Assembly: GCF_030272615.1 (NCBI RefSeq)
Contig: NC_081413.1
Location: 723,071,649 to 723,135,648, forward strand
Direction: 5' to 3'
Origin: Cryptomeria japonica
Taxonomy: Eukaryota; Streptophyta; Pinopsida; Cupressales; Cupressaceae
Length of the DNA stretch: 64,000 bases
Positions within the stretch are counted from its first letter, which is position 1, and each line of letters opens with the position of its first letter. Below are positions 35,800-46,698 of this stretch, one piece after another. A program made the position numbers and the translations under genes. The notes under the pieces were generated by a model that had not been told where the DNA came from, did no database searches, and saw only the letters and a list, made by a program, of their open reading frames with translations.

Positions 35800-36480
35800 G
35801 TTTTTGGTTCCCTTGCACGGGGTCATATTTTGGCTGAGAAACTTGAGGGTATGTGCTCTTCGCCCTTGGTTGATGGCACTTTATATCAACAACTTGTTGG
35901 GAGTCTCATCTACTTTACTCATACAAGACCCAACATTTCATATGTTGTGGGCATGGTCTCTTGATTCATGTAGGAGCCACATGAGTTGCATTTGAAAGTA
36001 GCTAAGAGGATCCTCTAGTACATTCAGTGTACTCACAGTTATGGAATTCAATATGCAATTTGCATGGATATTAACTTGGTGAATTATACAAACTTAGATT
36101 GGGTAGGGGATTCTCAAGATCACAAATCTACTTCAGGATATTGCTTCTCACTTGGTTCTGGTCTAGTTTGTTTGTCGAGCAAGAAGCAGTTTGCAATCGT
36201 TCTTTCATTGGTAGAGGTTGAGTATCGAGGGGCATATAATGTCACCATTGAGGCTATCTGGCTTCAAAATATTCTCATTGAGTTTGGTATTCCAATCAAA
36301 AAGCCTACAATCATTTTTTGTGATAATCAAAGTGTTATATAGATCTCAATAAATCTAATTCATCACCAAAGGATGAAACACATTGAGATACATATGCACT
36401 ACATTTGAGAGTTTATTCAACACGACATCATTGATCTTAAGTATTGTTCTACATCAAATTAGACTACAAACATATTACAA
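35800..36480 (+). pseudogene. Copia RNase H remnant, RT mostly deleted
   Basis: The sequence jumps from an integrase C-terminal phrase (FRVFGSLA) within tens of bases to the end of RT (LYQQLVGSLIYFTHTRPNISY). RNase H then follows: NLDWVGDSQDHKSTSGYCF, later IFCDNQS and an HIEIHMHYI region. The catalytic RT half, including YxDD, is missing. The PPT and LTR are not clearly resolved; AGAGGGCATTGAGAG near 36511 may be the PPT and LTR start. Confidence 0.7.
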
Positions 36481-36499
36481 GTCATTGGCCCACAAGTAG

Positions 36500-38465
36500 G
36501 GTGTCATGAGAGGGCATTGAGAGTTCATAACTCTCTTTACACTAGTCTCTTTTTTTTTTTTCTATATAAACTCTACTTTGGCCCCCCACACGTTAAATGT
36601 GGAAGAAAATCACATTTCCTTCAAAAAGTTTCAAACTAAAGCTATGCATACAAGAAAAAAACACAACCTACAATCATATCATTACTATTGTTCACTTACA
36701 TCATCATTCTATATGTTTTCATTATTAACATAACCTAGAGTTTTAATATCAAACATGTGGAGCTAAACTCCTAATCTAATAAAACCTAGGTATTTTGATG
36801 TACATATGATAAGCACTTTCCATATGTACTTGCAACTTTCCTTTTCTTTCCTCACTATGTATTAAAAAATATATACTTTGAACTAACTAGATTTATAATT
36901 CTTGTGTGGAATTAAAGGCTAGTAGGGAAAAAAAAAAAGAGAAGAAGAAGAAGAAGAAAAGAGAAGAGAGAAGGGAAGAATGATGGTGCCCTATGCCACT
37001 CTTCTTCCCTGCAAATACTTGTTTCTTCTCTCTTCTCTTTCGGTCTAGAATTAGCACACTTAGGCATGCCTATGCATTAATTCTTTCACATTCTTTCTAC
37101 CCTTTATAGATGTTTGAGAGGGTGCTTAGGTTTTGTAAGGGAACTTTAATGGTCACTTTTGCAAAGCTCTAATACTAATTTAAAATTGGGTTCCTTTTTC
37201 TATTTGTTTTATTTATTGCTTGATAAGTGATTTGGGGAGGAAAGGAAAAAGTGAGATCATGGTCCAACCGTGCTCTCAACTAAACTTACCCACTTGTTCT
37301 TATCCACTTTGATATATAAATTTTTTTTTAAAAAAATTAGTATTTTGACCTTATCTTATTTTAAATCAATATATTATTACATGATAACATTGTACTATTT
37401 AATATTAAAGATCTTTTGAAAATAGTTATTGCATTATTGTTATCTTTGAAATTGATTAGGGGAAGCTCATGAGATTAAGTCCTTTCTTTATTGTCAGGGT
37501 GGGGTTGTGTAATTTAATTGAACACTTGTAAAAATGTATAGATGATGACATATACAAACATATATACAAAATTGCATTGTAAAATGATAGGTCATTTAAA
37601 TGCATGTGAAATGAATCTACACTATTTAAAGAAATAGATAGAAAAGATACCCCTTATAGCATCCAAGTATAAGAAAATAAGAATGCACATGGGATAGAAC
37701 ATAGAATCAAATGACAATGACCAATTCCATTCACCATAAGAAAAAGTCGTAAATGAAAGAAAGAAAGAAAAAAATTATAATATTAAATGTAATTCCCACA
37801 AAATTAACCTCTCCAAGGCTTAAAAACATTACAAGATGTTAATTATATTGCTCCTATATGTTTATGAGATATCAAACTCTTTCAAAAGAATATCCCTTTA
37901 CAAATGACAAACAATGACCTTTTATAATCACAATTGATAGGTATGAGTTATATAGCTAACTTGTAACTACCTCATAACCAACTTGCAAACCTTAAACCCT
38001 AAATTATCTTGAAAAACTTAAGTAATTATTCTAGGTCAATTCAAAATATAAAGTGGAACCCACAATTTAAATAATGACTTAAAGTATTTTACAATCATTT
38101 TTTATAATAATTAACACGATCTTAAAAGACTCAAATGTGAAATTTATAATATCACAATTAACACATTTTATATAACACGCTTCAAAAAGACCTAAACCAA
38201 ACAACTCTATCACTAAACCATAATTTTCTAACAAAATGATTAGCACAATCTTAAAAGACCTGCAATATCAAACTTTAACACCCCAAAGTTGAAGATACAC
38301 TCTTAATAAAAATAACTCTTAACACCAAGCTTTCATATTAATTTTTTGGTCAATGTTCATCTTCAATAGTCATGACCCATCTTGGTAAATTGAATTGCAG
38401 TATTTTATGATCATTATATCATCACCACATGAATATAACACAATGTGAGCCAATCGTGCTAAACC
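36500..38465. other. No gene seen
   Basis: AT-rich DNA with scattered stops in all frames. It contains a purine microsatellite (36927-36981). The first ~100 bp may be LTR of the copia remnant (hairpin GAGAGTTCATAACTCTC at 36518, TATA-like CTATATAAA at 36563). Confidence 0.5.
36927..36981 (+). repeat. Purine (A, GA, GAA) microsatellite
   Basis: Poly-A running into AGAGAAGAAGAAGAAGAAG and GAGAAGAGAGAAGGGAAG. Confidence 0.9.
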
Positions 38466-38468
38466 GCT

Positions 38469-39180
38469 AGAGGTTAGGAGTCCGCGAGAGAGGACCGTTG
38501 TAAGCCTCTCACGCTACACTTTAGAGGTTGAGGAAACCGCGAGAGAAGACCGCTGTGGGCCAATAGTGTTGAACCCATTTGCAGGAGAGCTCTACCTCCA
38601 CTGTGGGAAGACAATAATCGTGCGATGGGAAACTTTAACGGGATAAACCTACGACTACGGCCACCCAAAACACCTCCTCTGCAACAACAATGCCGTCGAA
38701 CCTTTACTTGGCTCGGTTAACCTGGTGTCTTATCCATGCTCATTCTTGTTCTGCCAACCTGTGGAAAGCACTATCATCTTCTCTTCATGTCGTATCCCTG
38801 TTTGGTTTTGAATTGTTATATGAGGGTAGTGAAACGAAAGAAGAAGCTGAAAAATGGCAAGGATACATAGGATGCGGGAGACAAGAAGAAAGCGAAGCAT
38901 AGTCAGGGGAAAGCAGCTTGGGAGAAGTCTTTTGACTCCCTGACTGAGAACTCGAATTTCATATGTTGAGCTGTTATTTGCTCGTAGGTTTTGGTTAGAC
39001 TCTCTTTCTTTTTCTTTTTTGGTTTCCTTTGTGTTGTTGTTTCTAGTAGGGTGGTTGTGTGGGCCTGGGTTCCTGCCTTTTGTATCTGTTATTCTTGAAG
39101 TTCTTTAGGTAATGAACTCTCTGAGATCAGGGTTGATTTTTTTATTTTATTTTTGTGGGGGTGAGGGTTATCTAATAAAA
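38469..39180 (+). mobile_element. Probable retroposed fragment (LINE-like or gene copy)
   Basis: A GC-richer island in AT-rich DNA. It opens with a duplicated segment (AGAGGTTAGGAGTCCGCGAG at 38469, AGAGGTTGAGGAAACCGCGAG at 38524). A 70-codon ORF (38690-38902) ends in a charged stretch (GSETKEEAEKW). A T/G-rich 3' part then runs to an A-rich, ATAATGAAAAATAATG tail. Layout resembles the 3' end of a LINE or a processed transcript. No target-site duplication was found. Confidence 0.35.
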
Positions 39181-39519
39181 AATAATGAAAAATAATGACT
39201 AGTGAGGGTGAAAAAGTTTAGATTCAACAAAGATTTGATAGAGGTATCATTAGGTTTTTCTAATAATGAGAGTTTATCGTGACTTTAAGTTCAAATAACT
39301 AATTTGGACATCCTTTTAAGCTCTTCAAGATTAATGCGTGAGGCCTATTTCATCTTACAAACCTTTTTCACAATTTGCAAAAACAATAGACAAAGACAAT
39401 AAAAACTTTAGAGAGGAGTAAAGAATGGTTATTTCATCTGTGCAACAAGGCTTATAGGAGTAGCTACAAAGATTTACTGACATTCTATGTGCATAAGTGG
39501 ACATAAAATAAAATGTTAT

Positions 39520-40248
39520 TGGTGCAGTCATGGCAGGAGTAAGTCCTCAAAGAGAACAGTCTGGACCATGCAACGAATGAAACACAACACAAATAACTCA
39601 GCACGATGGAGGCAATGCAAAATTTGAATTATATCATATCAGGAATTTGATTGCAACTAGTCAGCAACATGTGGGCTCAAGCAAGAATGCGAGCCAACTC
39701 CAGAACTCCTATCTCTATCTTCTTGCCTAAAACTTGTGTCTATATGCTTGATTACATTGATTTTTATGAATTCATAGCTCAAGGAAGATTTGCATCGGCC
39801 CAAGATGGAACAAATGTCGATGAAGATGATGTAACATGTAAAACAATCAAGTCAGCTTCTGCCAAAGGAATCCCTTCGAAAACAACATAGAATGATTTGC
39901 GGACCCAAGGGAAGGTCAGCCACACACCAAGGAACATTGGAATCAATGAAATTAGGCTTCGCAAACTACAAGATTCTCCATTAGCAAATAGGTTCAGACA
40001 GTTTTGGTGCTTTGAGCTAGAAAACTATCCCTGATTTCGGAGGTGATAACTTGCCAACAAAAGATCCAAACGTCCCGCAGACAAAGGATGAACATGCCCA
40101 CAAGCAAAATCTAGCTCCGCAAGGTCCAGTGTGCAAATGCAAAGAAACACAAAAAGAAATGTTGCTACTGCAAAACAAAAAGAAAAATAGAAAGAAAATA
40201 TTTTTGGTTGATGCAAGATTGCTAAGAACTAGAAAGTCTCCTGCACCA
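39520..40248 (-). repeat. 3' LTR of chromovirus
   Basis: 729 bp with perfect 8-bp terminal inverted repeats TGGTGCAG/CTGCACCA. Aligns with 44711-45495, which has an extra ~50-bp segment near 44865-44915. Confidence 0.85.
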
Positions 40249-40289
40249 AACATTTGGGGTTAATGAAGAAGTGAGTCCCTCACTTTGCA

Positions 40290-40610
40290 GGAGTCGGAGG
40301 AAAACCAAGACGGTTTTCCTCTGCCTGAAAATTCCATGACGAGTCTTCAATTGGCCTGTCCTTCCACTTCACAAGAAACTCTTTGTATTGTTTGCTTCAG
40401 GTGTTGGGCCCAATCTTACTATCCAAAATGTCTTCAATCTGATCTGGTACCATTTGGGGCATCTGCTTCTCCAAGTGTGCTGCATTGTTTTCATTGAATT
40501 TTGCCTCATGATATTGATGAAGGTCTGCAATGTTGAATATAGTTGAAATACCCAAAGTATCCGGTAACTTCACTTCATATGTATTTTCAGAACTAAATTT
40601 CTTCAAGATC
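40290..40610 (-). pseudogene. Chromodomain-like C-terminus
   Basis: Minus-strand readings give VPDQIEDILDSKIG, then across a stop and shift a YLVKWKG-like VSCEVEGQAN and a downstream FSGRGKPSWF. This resembles the EEILD...LVKWKG...W pattern of chromovirus chromodomains, which target insertion to marked chromatin. It is degraded and the call leans on context. Confidence 0.5.
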
Positions 40611-41480
40611 TTACAAGGTCAAAACTTCCTCATCTCCCAATTCAAATTCCTTGTGTCTCCTCTTTTCATCTTCTTTCTCCTTATACTTGATGTTCATGTC
40701 CTCCAAATGCTTCTTAACCTGAGTATGTATTGTTTTTATGTGTTCAGCAAATTCTTCTACTTCTGCACTCTTTTTAGCTTCAGTACTGATGTCCCTCAAC
40801 TCTTATATGCCTCTAGGGTGTATTTCGGTAACAATCTCAAAGGGTGTTCTTATGGTACTCCCGTTCACTGAATTATTGTAGGTGAGCTCTACTTGTGCAA
40901 GGATCAAGTCCTAACTTCTAGTTTTCTCTCCAACTAAACATCTTAATAAGTTTCCCAAACTCCGGTTTACTACCTCTTCCTGTCCATCAATTTGTGGGTG
41001 AAAAGTAGAGCTGAATTGCAAATTTGTCTTCATCTTCTTCCAAAGCGTCCTTCAAAAATATCCAACAAACTTAGTATCTCTATCAAAAAGTATGCTCTTC
41101 CGTAATCCATGTAGTCTCACCACCTCCTTGTAAAATAGGTCAGTTATATGCACTGCAACTATTGTCTTCTTACAGGGTATGAAATGTGTCATTTTTTAGA
41201 ATCTATCCACCACTACAAATCTAGAATCATTTCCTCTCCGTGTCCTAGGCAATCCAAGTATAAAATCCATTCTTATATCCTCCCAAGGTCTCTTTGGAAC
41301 TATCAAAGGCTTATACAATCCAATATTTTGATTGCTACCTTTTGCAAGTTGACAAATTCTATAGCTCTGCACAAATTTCCTGACATCCTTATGAATCTGA
41401 GGCCAAAAGTGTATGGTTAATCCTCCACTATGCTTCTCTTTTATTAGATTGTCCCTCATAGAGCTCCTAGGTATACACAA
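40611..41480 (-). pseudogene. Chromovirus integrase
   Basis: The 41480-41196 segment holds the zinc-binding region (KHSGGLTIHFWPQIHKDV, then YRICQLAKG with the first Cys of CxxC lost) and the core start WEDIRMDFILGLPRT. Shifted frames continue with [17 protein letters not shown] and the Glu-containing region. The segment 40799-40611 is the helical C-terminal part (HIKTIHTQVKKHLEDMN). It joins element DNA to the chromosome. Inactive through stops. Confidence 0.8.
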
Positions 41481-41525
41481 CTAAGTTCCTCTGAACAACA
41501 TCTCATCTTGAATGAAGTAATACAT

Positions 41526-41921
41526 CTACTTGCTCCTATCCACCATAACAGGTTCTTTACAAGCTTTCCAAGGTTCTGCAAAATCTGGGTCATCCTGATA
41601 CAAATTCTTCAACTCTTGAAAACCTAATACCTCCACTCTCATCTCTATCAAAAAGTTCCTCCTTCTAGTCAAGGCATCAACAACTTTATTTGACTTTTCA
41701 CTCCTATGTTTCAAAACAAAAGTATAACTTTGCCAGAGCTCAACCCATCTCATGTGTCTCTGATTCAACTTACCTTGATTGTTCAAGTACTGCAAAGCTT
41801 GATGATCAGTATACAACACAAACTCTTTAGGAAACAAATAATGTCTCCACTTCTTCAATGCTTGGATTATGGTATAAAACTCTTGATCATACACTGAATA
41901 TCTCCTTTCGACATCATTCAA
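41526..41921 (-). pseudogene. Chromovirus RNase H domain
   Basis: 131 codons with YSVYDQEFYTIIQALKKWRH, FVLYTDHQALQYLNNQ and a final VDALTRR, the normal order for gypsy RNase H. It would remove RNA from the hybrid during reverse transcription. The first catalytic Asp lies upstream in a broken part. Confidence 0.85.
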
Positions 41922-42099
41922 TTTCTCACTGCAATATGCTACCAGTCATCCTTCTGGACTTAATACTGCTCCAGTTGCATTCCCACTTGCATCACAGTCC
42001 ACTTGAAATACTTTTCTAAAATTTGTTAAATCCAACACAAGCTTCTCTGTCACCTTCTTCTTCAACACTTCAAAACTCCTATTTGACCCAGATGTCGAC

Positions 42100-42832
42100 C
42101 TAAAATCCTTCCTGTCTCCCCCTCATTGCTTTTGTCATAGGGCTACAAATTGAACTAAAATATCTAATGAACTTTTGGTAGAAACTAGCCAATCCATGAA
42201 ATAATCTTACCTCCCCAATGCTTTCTGGTGTAGGCCAATTGACAATTGCTCTTACCTTTTCAGGATCCATCTTAAATCCATCCACAGGTATCACAAATCC
42301 TAAATAGACTAGCTCTTCCTTCATGAAATTGCACTTCTTAATTCTTATCAATAACTTCTCTTCTCTCAATCTCTCATTCATTAAACTCATGAAAGTATTC
42401 AGTGCATTAATCAGTCCAAAGGCATACCAACCATTCATACAATCCTTCATTTGTCTTGAATGTTGTCTTCCACTCATCTTCCTCTATGATTTTAATATGA
42501 TGGTATCCACTCTTCAAGTCTATCTTTGTGTAGTATCTGGCTCCATTCAAACAATCCATTATGTCGTCCATCCTAGGCAAGGGAAATTTGTACTTCACTA
42601 TGCCTTTGTTTATTGCTCTAGAGTCAGTGCAAATCATCCATTCTCCATTCTTCTTAGGTGCTAATACTGCTGGAACTGTACAAGGGCTCAAACTTTCTCT
42701 GATCAAACCATTCTGCAATAACTCCTGCACATGTCTATTCAACTCATTTTCTGTAGGTGTCATCTGGTGTGTTGCTTTATTAGGCGAACTAGCTTCGGGA
42801 ATCAAGTACATGGAATGACTGATACTTCTCAT
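42100..42832 (-). pseudogene. Chromovirus reverse transcriptase, YxDD block deleted
   Basis: Two overlapping frames. The 42832-42407 segment has GLIRESLSPCTVPAVLAPKK, YKFPLPRMDDIMDCLNGA and YYTKIDLKSGYHHI. The 42477-42100 segment continues with YAFGLINALNTFMSLMNE, then jumps to KKCNFMKEELVYLGFVI. The ~35 residues normally between them, with the catalytic YxDD, are absent without breaking the frame. A frameshift near 42430 separates the two segments. Not functional. Confidence 0.85.
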
Positions 42833-42967
42833 AGGCAGTAATCCATAGGTACATTATCTAAAATGATGTCTCCGTATTCTATTAGCAACTCTTTGATCTC
42901 TGCTGGTTCTTCTTCTTCATGCTCTGGATTCTCAGTCTTCTTAGGAACTAAAGCAAAACACACATTC

Positions 42968-43640
42968 TCATGTCTCATTCCCATCCAAGAATTTCCTTCC
43001 ATCTACCAAATAAATCCTAGCACTAGTACAAACTTCACTCTTAAGAGGCTCCTTCAAGGGAAACAAGGTTTGTTTCATCCCATTTGCAACAATAGTGTAT
43101 ATGTTCTTCCTTCCATCACGTATTGCCTGTCTATCATACTGCCAAGGTCTACCCCACAAGATATGACATATCCATAGGCATAATATCACACAAAAATTCA
43201 TCATGATAAGATCCAATCTTCAATTTTACCAAATATTGTTCACTTACTAGTATCTTATGATTATCCTGAATCCATGCTATCTGATATGGCTTAGGGTGCT
43301 TCAGTCTCTCCAAATTCAGCTTATTCACCATCTACTCTGAAACAAGAGTATCTAAACTACCACTATCAATAATAACTTTACAACACTTACTGGCTAGCTT
43401 AAATCTTGTCTTGAACAAATTCCTCCTTTGCAAAGGCTCCTGATCATCTCTGGTGTGGAACAATGCTCTCCTCATCACCAATAGTTCTCCATCTTTCGGT
43501 ATGATAGTTGATCCGACAGGTTCTTCTTCCACCAATGTTGGTCGTCTATTGTTCTTTGCCTTCTTACATTCAAAAGCACGATCTCCTTCTCCTCCGCACT
43601 TAAAATAAGTTCCTCTAAACACTCTCTTATCCCGTCTTTT
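42968..43640 (-). pseudogene. Chromovirus zinc knuckle and aspartic protease
   Basis: From 43622 the frame has a degraded knuckle (YFKCGGEGDRAFEC; first Cys and His lost), then KVIIDSGSLDTLVSE with the DSG protease site. The next segment (43331-43149) continues after one stop. The 43216-42968 segment has WGRPWQYDRQAIRDGRKN, a block conserved between protease and RT in plant gypsy elements. Confidence 0.8.
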
Positions 43641-44640
43641 GTCTCCTTTTTCATAACCCTCATTCTGATAACCATCAAGTTCTCTTCTCCAGTAAATTTT
43701 TTTGTCATCCCTTCAGTACGAGCTACCATCTCTGTTAGCTTCCTTGTCTTTGTTCTGATCTGCATAGGGTCCTCTTCCTCTAATATAGGTCCTTTCTCCT
43801 TGAAATCTTCCTCCTTGAGATCTTCCTCTTCTACCTCTTTGCTTTTGCTCATGTCTTTTGTTCAACTTTTCTTCTGCCTTCAGGGCATATTGATAAGCTT
43901 CCTTAAAACTCAACAACCTGATTAGACTGAGCTCCTCCTGTATAGACGTCCACAACCCATTTAGGTATCTAGAACTTGTTCAATCTCATCATCAATGTGT
44001 CTGGATCTAATATTCAACTTGTAGAATGCTTCGGTATACTCTTTCACACTAGACTCCTACTTCAGGTTCTACAACTTTCGAAATAGATTTACTTGATAAT
44101 AGACAGACATGAACTTCGATTTCAACTTGTTAACCATCTGCTCCCAAGATTTAATCTTCTCCTTACCTCTTCTTTATCTATATACCTGCAATTATTCCTA
44201 CCAAAGAGACACATGTCCTTTCAACTTAGTGCAAACATATCTCACCCTCTTGTCTTCAACAGTGTTCTCAAAATCGAAATACTTCTCCATCTTTGTAATT
44301 CAATTAAGCAATTAATCTAAATTTAACTTGCCATCATAATCTGGTGGGTTAAAATGTGGCTTAGTATTTTCTCTTGTCAAGGCTCTTATGAACCTCTCTT
44401 TATCTAGATCGATTGCTAGTGGATTTGCTCCTACTTGTTCTGCTCCCACTTCTTCTTTATCTTTGCTCACATCCTCAATATGTCAACCTCTTCTCTGGGC
44501 CATTTCAACAACTTCCAATCGAGTTGCAATTCCTCTCAATATTTCCATCACAACAAGGTCTGCATTTCCACGCGCTCCACCACCTCTAACATTTCCTCTC
44601 CTTACGCAAATCCTTTGTAGTTGGAGGTTGGATCCATAAT
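43640..44640 (-). pseudogene. Chromovirus gag remnant
   Basis: Heavily broken. The 43955-43713 segment ends the capsid region (SFKEAYQYALKAEEKLNKR) and continues into an Arg/Gly-rich stretch. Upstream, the frame shows only short gag-like phrases between stops. Position after the primer site and before the knuckle supports the call. Confidence 0.7.
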
Positions 44641-44697
44641 CCGCAACCCTAAAACAAAATTATTACAGGACTCCGCAATCTTCAGAACAAAAACTCA

Positions 44698-44708
44698 CTC
44701 TGATACCA
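44698..44708 (-). promoter_or_regulatory. tRNA-iMet primer-binding site of chromovirus
   Basis: Minus strand TGGTATCAGAG, two bases from the LTR edge at 44711. Confidence 0.9.
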
Positions 44709-44710
44709 AT

Positions 44711-45495
44711 TGGTGCAGTCACAACAAAACTCCTCAAAGAGAATAGTCTGGACCGTGCTTGATGAATGAAACACGACATAAACAACTAAATGCAATGGAG
44801 GCAATGCAAAATTTGAATTATATTATATCAAGAATTTGATTACAACTAGTCGGCAACATGTGGGCTTACAGATTCGACATGTAGGTCTGATTACAACATG
44901 CTCAAATGCAGTATCTGGGCTCAAGCAAGAATGCGAGTTAACTTCAAAAATCCTATCTCTATCTTCTTGCCTAAAACTTGTGTCTATTTGCTTGAATACA
45001 TTGATTTATATGACATTCATAGCTCAAGGAAGATCCATGTCGTCCCAAGATGGAATAAATGTCGATGAAGACGATGCAACATGTAAAACAACTAGGTCGG
45101 CCTTCGCCAAAGGAATCCCTCCATAAACAACATAGAATGATGTGTGGACCCAAGGGAAGGTCGACCACACACCAAGGAGCATTGGAAGCAATGAAATTAG
45201 GTTGTGCAAGCTACGGGAAAGATCTGCAAGATCCTCCATTAGCAAATAGCTCCAGGAGGTTTTGGTGCTTTGAGCTAGAAAATTATGGAAGCGATAGCTT
45301 GCCGGAAAAATATCTAAACGTCCCGCGGACAAAGGATGAACACAACCACAACCAAAATCTAGCTCCGCGAGATCCAATGTGCAAATGCAAAGAAACGCAA
45401 AAAGAAATGCCGCAACTACAAAACAAAAAACAAAAAGAAAGAAAATGTTTTTGGTTGATGCAAGATTGCCAAGAACCAGGGATGCTCCTACATTA
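44711..45495 (-). repeat. 5' LTR of chromovirus
   Basis: 785 bp. The outer terminus reads CTACATTA where the partner LTR has CTGCACCA: three transitions (G to A, C to T, C to T) at the end needed for integration. Confidence 0.85.
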
Positions 45496-45553
45496 GTTAT
45501 GGAAAAACAACGAAAATTGAGGAGGTCAAGGTAACTAGTTTGTATGCAAGGGT

Positions 45554-45745
45554 CTTTGGATGTCATATGTTTTTTGTTGCTCTTCTGGTTTTTTGTTGGG
45601 TCTTTGGCTGCCATATGTATTGTTCTAACTTTTGTAGCCTGTCTTGTTTTGAATTTTGTTATGATGTTTTGATTCTAATCCTTTTAGAATCTTCTTAGTA
45701 AAGGGTTTCAAGGCCCCTTCAAAACCTATTTTTTCCTTAATCCAA
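45554..45745 (+). mobile_element. 5'-truncated LINE-like fragment (192 bp)
   Basis: Flanked by a perfect 21-bp direct repeat (45533-45553 and 45746-45766, beginning AACTAGTTTG), as left by target-primed reverse transcription. Its T/G-rich body and the 3' tail (GGTTTC...CCC, TAAAACC-like, TTTTCCTTAATC) match the end of the 53234-54476 insertion, so both belong to one family. Confidence 0.75.
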
Positions 45746-45766
45746 AACTAGTTTGTATGCAAGGGT

Positions 45767-46693
45767 GATGCAATACATAAGGGTATATCAGTAAAGACTA
45801 CACAACCTAGCATAGTATTGTCTAGCCAAACTACATGTGTTGAGAGATAGATGAAAGGGTTATCTACTGAATGAAAGAGGAGGATTATTATTATTGTAGG
45901 GATGTTCAATATGTAATCATATGAAGTTGTTGTGTCTTCTATTGCTAAATTTTCATTGCCTATGTCAAATAATTTCATGTGGCACATTCTCCCTATTGCA
46001 AACAAATCCTTAAAGATGTAAAATTAATATAGTCCCTTTTTTGTTTTCTAAAAAACATAAACTACGTACCAACCTTCTTCATAAAGAGTATTGCAAGGTG
46101 AGTACATAGTAACTGAGAACATGATTTGAATTAGAACAAATTTCTCTATCATCAAGGATACATAGACTCATATTAGATATTAATCGACTACTCAATAATA
46201 TCATTATCACTCGTTCAATTGACTTATTTTATTAGAACTATCTATTCTTTGAAGAAGTGAAAGGATGAAAACTTCCTAATTTCATAATTTTAAAGATGCT
46301 ATAAAGGAGGTTGGGCCCTCAAATTCTTAGGATTGGGTGTGACATTCACCTTGCAAATCATAAGTCTTATAATTATAATTTAGTATAAAGACAACAAATA
46401 ATGTTTAGTTTCCAAACATCATAAAATTAAGCCAAGTTGGATGATCATGTGAGAGGGGGGATCTATTTATTCTCTAAGATAAATTTAGAATATTATATTA
46501 TATTATATTTAATAAGGAGGTTACAAATAATTGTTCATGATTGTAAGTTGTTAGAAGATATTTTCTATATGGTGTTGTGACAAGGTAATCAATTAGGCTC
46601 TCATGGAGTGCCTAAGATTGGGATATCAGTCAATTTGAGTTTAATAACAAAATCAATGACATTAGGTGTGTAAAAGGAGTCACATACTATTTT
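45767..46693. other. No gene seen
   Basis: AT-rich single-copy-looking DNA between the LINE-like fragment and element B. Only short ORFs without recognisable domains. Confidence 0.5.
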
Positions 46694-46698
46694 GATAT

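Larger units (their letters stand above)
39520..45495 (-). mobile_element. Complete but dead Ty3/gypsy chromovirus
   Basis: Left LTR 39520-40248 (TGGTGCAG to CTGCACCA) and right LTR 44711-45495, flanked by perfect GTTAT duplications (39515-39519 and 45496-45500). A tRNA-iMet primer site (44698-44708) lies two bases inside the right LTR, so the element reads right to left. Order is gag, protease, RT, RNase H, integrase, chromodomain-like C-terminus, which is the chromovirus layout. All domains carry stops, shifts or deletions. Confidence 0.9.
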
